NCBI GenBank assembly: GCA_945906835.1
Contig: CAMDRL010000046.1
Location: 1-9,212, forward strand
Reading direction: 5' to 3'
Source: Rickettsia typhi
GTDB taxonomy: Bacteria > Pseudomonadota > Alphaproteobacteria > Rickettsiales > UBA1997
DNA length: 9,212 nt
How positions within the stretch are numbered: position 1 is the stretch's first letter; each line of letters begins with the position of its first letter. Under the pieces are notes generated by a model. It did no database searches. It saw only the letters and a list, made by a program, of their open reading frames with translations, and was not told where the DNA came from. This document shows, one piece after another, positions 5,263-9,212 of this stretch. Made by a program: the position numbers and the translations under genes.

Positions 5263-6315
5263 TTAAGCCACTTGTGTCTGGAGGATCTCACGGAATTTAA
5301 CTCCGAATTCCAACCTTACAAGATCCTTAATTTTACTTTGTAAAATTAAGGATGAAATATTTTCATTATAATCAAATTTCGTCTTTAATTTCACTTTAAT
5401 TTCTGGCTCATAATTTCCAAAGAAAGCCTTATCAAACAGCTTTTTTGTAAATTGATCTCGGCTTTTAAAAGTTGAACATCCCATCAAAACTGAAATAACT
5501 CTTTTATTATCATTTTTAGCAATACTAATTAGATTAAAGCCTGATGCATTGGTAAATCCGGTTTTCATTCCTTCAGCGCCTTTATATTCAAGCAATACAT
5601 GATTATGACTGTTATATTTTGCTCCGTTGTAAGTAAATTTCTTTAAAGCAAATAAACGATAATATTTTGGAAAATCTCTTTTAATTGCTATTGTTAAACG
5701 AGCTAAATCATAAGCTGTGGTATATTGTCCTTCGGCATGAAGGCCAGTGGAATTTCTAAAACTAGTTTGAATCATGCCAAGCTCTTCTGCTTTTTTATTC
5801 ATCTTACGAACAAATCTCCATTCATCGCCAGAAACCGCTTCAGCCAAAGTAACTGCAGCTTCGTTAAAAGATTTAACAATTATTGATTGTATGGCTTCTT
5901 TGACAGTAATTTTGCTACCCTCCTTAAGGCGCAGAGTATTATTTTTATTTACTTTGGAAATTTCAGCTCCAAAAGCTGAAACCGTTAAAGATTGATCTAG
6001 GGAAAGGCGTTTATTTTCAACGGCTTCTAAGGTTAGATAAATCGTCATCACTTTGGTAAGAGAGGCGGGGTAAGATATTTTTTCAGCTCTCGTATCGAAT
6101 AAAATAGTTCCATCATCTTCAAGAACTAAAGAAGAATAATTTTTACTACAACCATTTCCATTCAACTTTCCATTGGTTTTCTTTTCTGCAGCATGTGCGG
6201 AATTTACAAATAGCAGAATTAGCAGAATATTAAAAATTTGTTTAAACACACTTAGTTTTACCTTGAGAGCGTTTGAAGAAATATTGACTTTTTCTTTTGT
6301 GAGAATTTTAAACAT
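5263..6315 (-). CDS. D-alanyl-D-alanine carboxypeptidase (S11 family, PBP5/DacA-like)
   Basis: A 350-residue low-molecular-weight penicillin-binding protein that removes the terminal D-Ala from peptidoglycan stem peptides in the periplasm. All three active-site motifs are present: SLTK (Ser85, Lys88), SFN (149-151) and KTG (251-253). The signal peptide core is at 27-42 with a likely cleavage after NSAHA (42). The ATG directly follows the lpxB stop (TAA-ATG), which fits translational coupling, but it adds a polar 22-residue lead. A GTG at codon 23 (6247-6249) would give a textbook 20-residue signal peptide and is preceded by AAGG, so it is a credible alternative start. The part after the catalytic domain is short (about 40 residues) compared with PBP5 and contains a perfect hairpin and a repeat-like 3' end, so the tail may be altered. 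It converges on the DnaE piece with 24 bp between them. Confidence 0.95.
   Translation of the reverse strand: MFKILTKEKVNISSNALKVKLSVFKQIFNILLILLFVNSAHAAEKKTNGKLNGNGCSKNYSSLVLEDDGTILFDTRAEKISYPASLTKVMTIYLTLEAVENKRLSLDQSLTVSAFGAEISKVNKNNTLRLKEGSKITVKEAIQSIIVKSFNEAAVTLAEAVSGDEWRFVRKMNKKAEELGMIQTSFRNSTGLHAEGQYTTAYDLARLTIAIKRDFPKYYRLFALKKFTYNGAKYNSHNHVLLEYKGAEGMKTGFTNASGFNLISIAKNDNKRVISVLMGCSTFKSRDQFTKKLFDKAFFGNYEPEIKVKLKTKFDYNENISSLILQSKIKDLVRLEFGVKFREILQTQVA
5270..5289. repeat. Partial copy of the GAGATCCT palindromic repeat at the 3' end of the carboxypeptidase gene
   Basis: The 20 bp at 5270-5289 begin ACTTGT and end AGGATCTC, as does the right arm of the palindrome at 7570-7586 (ACTTGT, TTT, AGGATCTC), with a few extra bases between. 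It encodes part of the last codons of the carboxypeptidase. The similarity is short and is offered as a possible degenerate copy only. Confidence 0.35.
5323..5353. repeat. Perfect 14-bp hairpin within the carboxypeptidase gene
   Basis: ATCCTTAATTTTAC (5323-5336) and GTAAAATTAAGGAT (5340-5353) are exact inverted copies with a 3-nt loop. It lies inside the coding sequence for residues about 321-331, after the catalytic domain. No U-run follows on either strand. The ATCCT/AGGAT ends recall the larger palindrome at 7511-7586. Confidence 0.85.
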
Positions 6316-7479
6316 TTACAAGATTTTAATAATTGCTTTCGTTGCTTTTGTACTTGATTTTTCAACATTTCCAAAACCCATCAAAATAAGCGAGGCAAGG
6401 CTTTCAGAAATTTGTTTTTGCGCCAAAGACTTATCTTCAATTAAATCTTTTACTTTTTTAAAAATCTTTTCACCAGTGCAATTTTTTTGCAGCATTTCAG
6501 GGATAATTTCTTTGTTCGCAATTAAATTTATCAGATTGGCAAATTTAATTTTAATCATCATTTTCACCAAAAAATGTGTGATAAAATTAATCTTGTAAGC
6601 AACAATCATTGGAAGTTGATAAAGCGATAATTCAACGGTGTTGGTGCCAGATTTAGCTAAAGCAAAATTAGCTGCAAAAAAAGCTGATTCTTTTTCATCT
6701 TTTTCAACTAAAAAATATTCAACATTTAAATTTTTTGCCATTTCCTTTACAAGATAAAGAGTTTTATCAGCCACAGGAATAATAATTTTTAAATTGGATT
6801 TTTCTTGTGAAAGCAAATTCACCGCCGCAATAAATTCGGGAAAAATTCTTTTTACTTCACCATTTCTGCTTCCAGGAGTAAGGCACAAAACTAAATCATC
6901 TACAGCAATCTTATGCTGGTTACGAAACTCTAAATTTTTTGATTCTTTGATAGAAAAATCAGGTGCAGTTTCAATAATTGGATGACCAATAAAAACCGTC
7001 TTCAGACCATATTTTTCAAAATATGGCGGTTCAAAAGGTAAAATTGCTAAAAGCAAATCATACAATTTAGAAATTTTTTCTGCCCTACCCTCGCGATAAG
7101 CCCATACTGAAGGCGCAATTAAATGAATTTTTTTACCCTGATATTTTTGTATTTTTTTTATCACACGAAAGCAAAAATCAGGTGAATCAATTGTGATGAC
7201 GCAATTTGGATTCTCTGAAATAACCGCTTCAGCAGTTTGTTTAATGCGTTTTAATAATTTAGGAATATGTGGAAGAACCTCTAAAAACCCCATTACAGAT
7301 AATTCTTCCATTGGAAAAATACTTAATAAGCCTTGCTCTTGCATGAGTTTTCCACCAACTCCAATGAAATCCGCTTGCTCATTTTTAGCAGCTAATTCGG
7401 TTTTTATTTCCGCTATTAATTTAGCTCCAAGCACATCGCCAGAAGCTTCACCAGCAATTATAAAAAACTTTTTTTTCAT
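6316..7479 (-). CDS. lpxB: Lipid-A-disaccharide synthase
   Basis: A 387-residue GT19 glycosyltransferase of normal length. It joins UDP-2,3-diacylglucosamine to lipid X to make the lipid A disaccharide at the inner face of the inner membrane. Landmarks in order are IIAGEASGD (7-15), FIGVGG (38-43), LSVMGFLEVLP (60-70), IDSPDF (97-102), APSVWAYREGRAEK (122-135), LAILPFEPPYFEKYG (144-158), FIGHP (163-167), TPGSRNGEVKRIFP (201-214) and KSGTNTVEL (276-284). Asp98 and Arg205 correspond to residues known to matter in E. coli LpxB. No strong Shine-Dalgarno site is seen before the ATG. It is the first gene of a two-gene minus-strand operon with the abutting carboxypeptidase; its leader includes the palindrome at 7511-7586. 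The usual lpxA/fabZ/lpxD neighbours are not here. Confidence 0.97.
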   Translation of the reverse strand: MKKKFFIIAGEASGDVLGAKLIAEIKTELAAKNEQADFIGVGGKLMQEQGLLSIFPMEELSVMGFLEVLPHIPKLLKRIKQTAEAVISENPNCVITIDSPDFCFRVIKKIQKYQGKKIHLIAPSVWAYREGRAEKISKLYDLLLAILPFEPPYFEKYGLKTVFIGHPIIETAPDFSIKESKNLEFRNQHKIAVDDLVLCLTPGSRNGEVKRIFPEFIAAVNLLSQEKSNLKIIIPVADKTLYLVKEMAKNLNVEYFLVEKDEKESAFFAANFALAKSGTNTVELSLYQLPMIVAYKINFITHFLVKMMIKIKFANLINLIANKEIIPEMLQKNCTGEKIFKKVKDLIEDKSLAQKQISESLASLILMGFGNVEKSSTKATKAIIKIL

Positions 7480-7510
7480 TTTATTATTTTTTACTTTTTG
7501 TTTTAAGAGG

Positions 7511-7586
7511 GAGATCCTGAAACAAGTTTGGGATGAGGCAGGGCGAATCCCTGCTTTCCGTTATCCTAAACTTGTTTTAGGATCTC
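7511..7586. repeat. 76-bp palindromic intergenic repeat between lpxB and asd
   Basis: Outer arms 7511-7534 (GAGATCCTGAAACAAG, then TTTGGGAT) and 7563-7586 (ATCCTAAACTTG, then TTTTAGGATCTC) match as inverted repeats at 22 of 24 positions. An inner perfect hairpin GCAGGG (7538-7543)/CCCTGC (7549-7554) sits in the middle. On the plus strand the stem is followed by T6 (7587-7592), so it could terminate plus-strand transcripts, although the neighbouring genes diverge from it. The composition and shape fit a mobile palindromic element comparable to the palindromic elements of Rickettsia; I cannot confirm the family. Confidence 0.8.
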
Positions 7587-7612
7587 TTTTTTCCACTCTT
7601 TACTTTTTTAGC

Positions 7613-7628
7613 AATGATTAATATCATT
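7613..7628. promoter_or_regulatory. Small palindrome upstream of asd
   Basis: AATGAT (7613-7618) and ATCATT (7623-7628) are inverted copies around TAAT, 84 nt before the asd start. The size suits a dimeric repressor site, and TAATAT (7619-7624) could be a -10 element, but there is no good -35. Weak evidence. Confidence 0.25.
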
Positions 7629-7711
7629 CATCAAGCCCTTTCCTAAAAAGATGTTCATCAAAGATAAGATGACAGCATGTTTGGCAATTATCAATCTCAA
7701 AAAATTTAAAA

Positions 7712-8731
7712 ATGTCTAAAAGAAAAATAGCCGTTGCTGGTGCAACAGGCAATGTTGGTCGTGAAATTTTAAATATCTTAATCGAAAGAAAATTTCCAGC
7801 TGATGAAGTTGTTGCTTTAGCTTCTCGTAACTCTATTGGTAAAAAAGTTAGTTACGGTGACAAAGAATTAGCAGTGAAATGTTTAGATGATTACGATTTT
7901 ACTGGCACTTCAATTGGTTTATTTTCGCCAGGTGGCGAAATTTCTGCAATTCACGCTCCAAGAGCGGCTGCCCAAGGTTGCGTTGTAGTTGACAATACTT
8001 CTCACTTTAGAATGGATAAAAATGTACCATTAGTTGTTCCAGAAGTTAATCCTGAAGCAATTGCTGATTACAAAAAAAGCGGCATCATCGCTAATCCAAA
8101 TTGTTCAACAATTCAAATGGTTGTTGCTTTGAAACCTTTGCATGATTTAGCAAAAATTAAAAGAGTTGTTGTTTCAACTTACCAATCAGTTTCTGGTGGC
8201 GGTAAAGAAGCAATGGACGAGCTTTACGAATCAACTAAAAAAATCTACGCTAATCAATTTTTAGAGCCAAAAAAATTCTCTAAAAGAATTGCTTTCAATG
8301 TTATTCCTCAAATTGATGTTTTTATGGAAGATGGCTATACTAAAGAAGAGTGGAAAATGAAAGTTGAAACTAAAAAAATTCTTGATGAGTCAATTGAGGT
8401 TGAAGCAACTTGCGTTAGAGTTCCTGTTTTCGTTTCTCACTCTGAAGCAATTAATATTGAATTTGAAAATCCAATTTCAGTTGAACAAGCTAGAAGAGCT
8501 TTAGATAGAGCTGAAGGGGTTATTGTAATTGACCGTCCACAAGAAAAAGGTGGCTTCGTTACTCCAGTTGAAGCTGCTGCGAAAGATGCGGTTTTTGTTT
8601 CAAGAATTAGAAAAGATAATACTGTAAAAAATGGTCTTTCAATTTGGGTTGTCTCTGACAATTTGAAGAAAGGTGCTGCTTTAAATGCGGTGCAAATTGC
8701 GGAGATTTTAGTTAAGAAATACGGGTTGTAA
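7712..8731 (+). CDS. asd: Aspartate-semialdehyde dehydrogenase
   Basis: A 339-residue NADPH-dependent enzyme of normal length that reduces aspartyl phosphate to aspartate semialdehyde, the branch point to diaminopimelate (peptidoglycan), lysine, threonine and methionine. The N-terminal nucleotide-binding loop is VAGATGNVGRE (8-18). The catalytic cysteine is Cys131 in NPNCSTIQM (128-136) and the likely catalytic base is His243 in VRVPVFVSHSEAINIEF (235-251). SVSGGGKEAMDEL (159-171) and the conserved C-terminal dimer region are present. Its codons are more uniform and richer in GCT, GTT and CGT than those of its neighbours, as expected for a well-expressed gene. The ATG is preceded by AAATTTAAAA with no Shine-Dalgarno site. 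It stands alone, divergent from lpxB. No threonine or lysine pathway gene adjoins it, though kbl nearby degrades threonine. Confidence 0.98.
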   Translation: MSKRKIAVAGATGNVGREILNILIERKFPADEVVALASRNSIGKKVSYGDKELAVKCLDDYDFTGTSIGLFSPGGEISAIHAPRAAAQGCVVVDNTSHFRMDKNVPLVVPEVNPEAIADYKKSGIIANPNCSTIQMVVALKPLHDLAKIKRVVVSTYQSVSGGGKEAMDELYESTKKIYANQFLEPKKFSKRIAFNVIPQIDVFMEDGYTKEEWKMKVETKKILDESIEVEATCVRVPVFVSHSEAINIEFENPISVEQARRALDRAEGVIVIDRPQEKGGFVTPVEAAAKDAVFVSRIRKDNTVKNGLSIWVVSDNLKKGAALNAVQIAEILVKKYGL

Positions 8732-8767
8732 ATTTTTAGAATCATGACGCTACTCTACCGCCCCTAA

Positions 8768-8788
8768 CCCCTCCTTATCAAGGAGGGG
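8768..8788. repeat. GC-rich hairpin downstream of asd
   Basis: CCCCTCCTT (8768-8776) and AAGGAGGGG (8780-8788) are perfect 9-bp inverted copies with a 3-nt loop, 37 nt after the asd stop. There is no T-run on the plus strand, so termination would be atypical. The surrounding CCCCTAACCCC form is a common dispersed intergenic motif in many bacteria. Confidence 0.6.
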
Positions 8789-9004
8789 AACTATTACGAG
8801 TTGGGACAGTTGCAAATCTAAACTTTTTAAAAACCTAAAATAAAAATTTTTTAAAAACCAAATAATTAAAAAAATTTTGTTAGAAATTTTTTTTAATTTC
8901 TTAAATTTTCAAAAACTATCCTCAATATTTTAATATTTTTCCCACAATTCCCCATCCTTCGCCGCTTTAGGCAGGAAAAGGACTCAAGAATCCCTTGTTT
9001 ATGT
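8789..9004. other. Non-coding stretch between asd and the CRISPR array
   Basis: Positions 8819-8940 are extremely AT-rich with short homopolymers and a 12-bp direct repeat (8824-8835 and 8848-8859). Base composition rises sharply from about 8941 onward, near the array. No gene is supported. If the array runs on the minus strand as its repeat indicates, this is the trailer side and not the leader. Confidence 0.6.
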
Positions 9005-9032
9005 TGTTAAGATCAAAGAAGCGGCAGCACGC
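9005..9032 (-). repeat. Degenerate terminal CRISPR repeat
   Basis: The segment 9021-9032 (GCGGCAGCACGC) matches the end of the repeat at 11 of 12 positions and is exactly 32 nt from the first intact repeat, while 9005-9020 has lost similarity. In transcript orientation the 5' half is kept and the GGCAG stem arm and handle are lost, as is common for the last repeat at the trailer end. Confidence 0.75.
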
Positions 9033-9212
9033 GAATATTTGAAAATGGGCAATTTAAAAAGTACTTTCTAAGCTGCCTGTGCGGCAGCGCGCCAGTTGCA
9101 ACTACTAGAACCGCAACTGGTACATTTCTAAGCTGCCTGTGCGGCAGCGCGCGCACTATTACATAGAGCTTCGCGTGCGCGCCTTTTCTAAGCTGCCTGT
9201 GCGGCAGCGCGC
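9005..9212 (-). CRISPR. Type I-F CRISPR array, trailer end; continues past the right edge
   Basis: Three identical 28-bp repeats lie at 9065-9092, 9125-9152 and 9185-9212, separated by two unrelated 32-nt spacers (9093-9124, 9153-9184). A fourth, degenerate repeat at 9005-9032 is in exact register with a 32-nt spacer (9033-9064). On the minus strand the repeat reads GCGCG, then the stem CTGCC-GCACA-GGCAG (6 bp counting the flanking G-C), then the 8-nt handle CTTAGAAA. This matches the Cas6f-processed type I-F repeat (stem CTGCC…GGCAG, handle CTAAGAAA in known systems) and the 28/32 geometry of that subtype; the first bases GCGCGC differ from the usual GTTCAC. Transcription is therefore leftward, with the leader and probably the newest spacers beyond the right edge. 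No cas gene lies in this window. Confidence 0.93.

Noticed and set aside
8790..8815. ACTATTAC (8790-8797) and CAGTTGCAA (8807-8815) also occur in the two CRISPR spacers
   Set aside because: Matches of 8 and 9 bases over this search space are plausible by chance and do not make a protospacer.
8955..8980. GCCGC-TTTA-GGCAG followed by GAAAA, resembling a CRISPR repeat in the opposite orientation
   Set aside because: It is out of register with the array, has a loop of different length and lacks the handle; it more likely belongs to a dispersed palindromic repeat or is chance.
8934..9071. 45-codon open frame without a start whose end reads like a helical protein tail (IKEAAAREYLKMGNL) and stops inside the first CRISPR repeat
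   Set aside because: It overlaps the degenerate repeat, a whole spacer and the first intact repeat, which the 28/32 register explains better; no family is recognised.

Overview
The window is AT-rich DNA from a Gram-negative bacterium. It carries lipid A (lpxB) and peptidoglycan genes (uppP, a D,D-carboxypeptidase, asd), a DnaE segment with an alphaproteobacterial look, long AT-rich gaps, dispersed palindromic repeats and almost no Shine-Dalgarno sites. I infer an alphaproteobacterium, perhaps near Rickettsiales or Holosporales, but no rRNA marker is present to settle this.

Layout. (1) 2-963, minus strand: a two-gene RiPP-type unit. A 76-residue secreted peptide with lipobox and repeated Lys-Cys-Ser motifs is followed 17 nt later by an MNIO (DUF692) modifying enzyme that runs off the left edge. 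This resembles bufferin/HvfA metal-binding peptide operons but with a different Cys motif. (2) 964-1207: divergent control region with an 18-bp tandem repeat. (3) 1208-2410, plus: kbl, glycine C-acetyltransferase. (4) 2411-3018: mostly non-coding; it holds a LamG-type C-terminal gene remnant and two inverted-repeat structures. (5) 3019-3150: tRNA-Leu(CAA) and its terminator. (6) 3209-5238, plus: uppP, overlapped by 1 nt with an intact reading frame that is only the C-terminal third of DNA polymerase III alpha. (7) 5263-7479, minus: lpxB and a D-Ala-D-Ala carboxypeptidase, abutting head to tail and convergent with the DnaE piece. (8) 7480-7711: divergent spacer with a long palindromic repeat. 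(9) 7712-8731, plus: asd. (10) 8732-9212: non-coding AT-rich stretch leading into the trailer end of a type I-F CRISPR array (28-bp repeats, 32-nt spacers) that continues beyond the right edge.

How the genes relate. uppP, the carboxypeptidase and asd all serve peptidoglycan (lipid carrier recycling, stem peptide trimming, diaminopimelate supply), and lpxB serves lipid A, so the centre of the window is envelope-biased housekeeping. The two ends are accessory: a probable modified-peptide metallophore unit on the left and a CRISPR array on the right. The most notable items are the peptide/MNIO pair, the stand-alone DnaE C-terminal protein and the CRISPR array.
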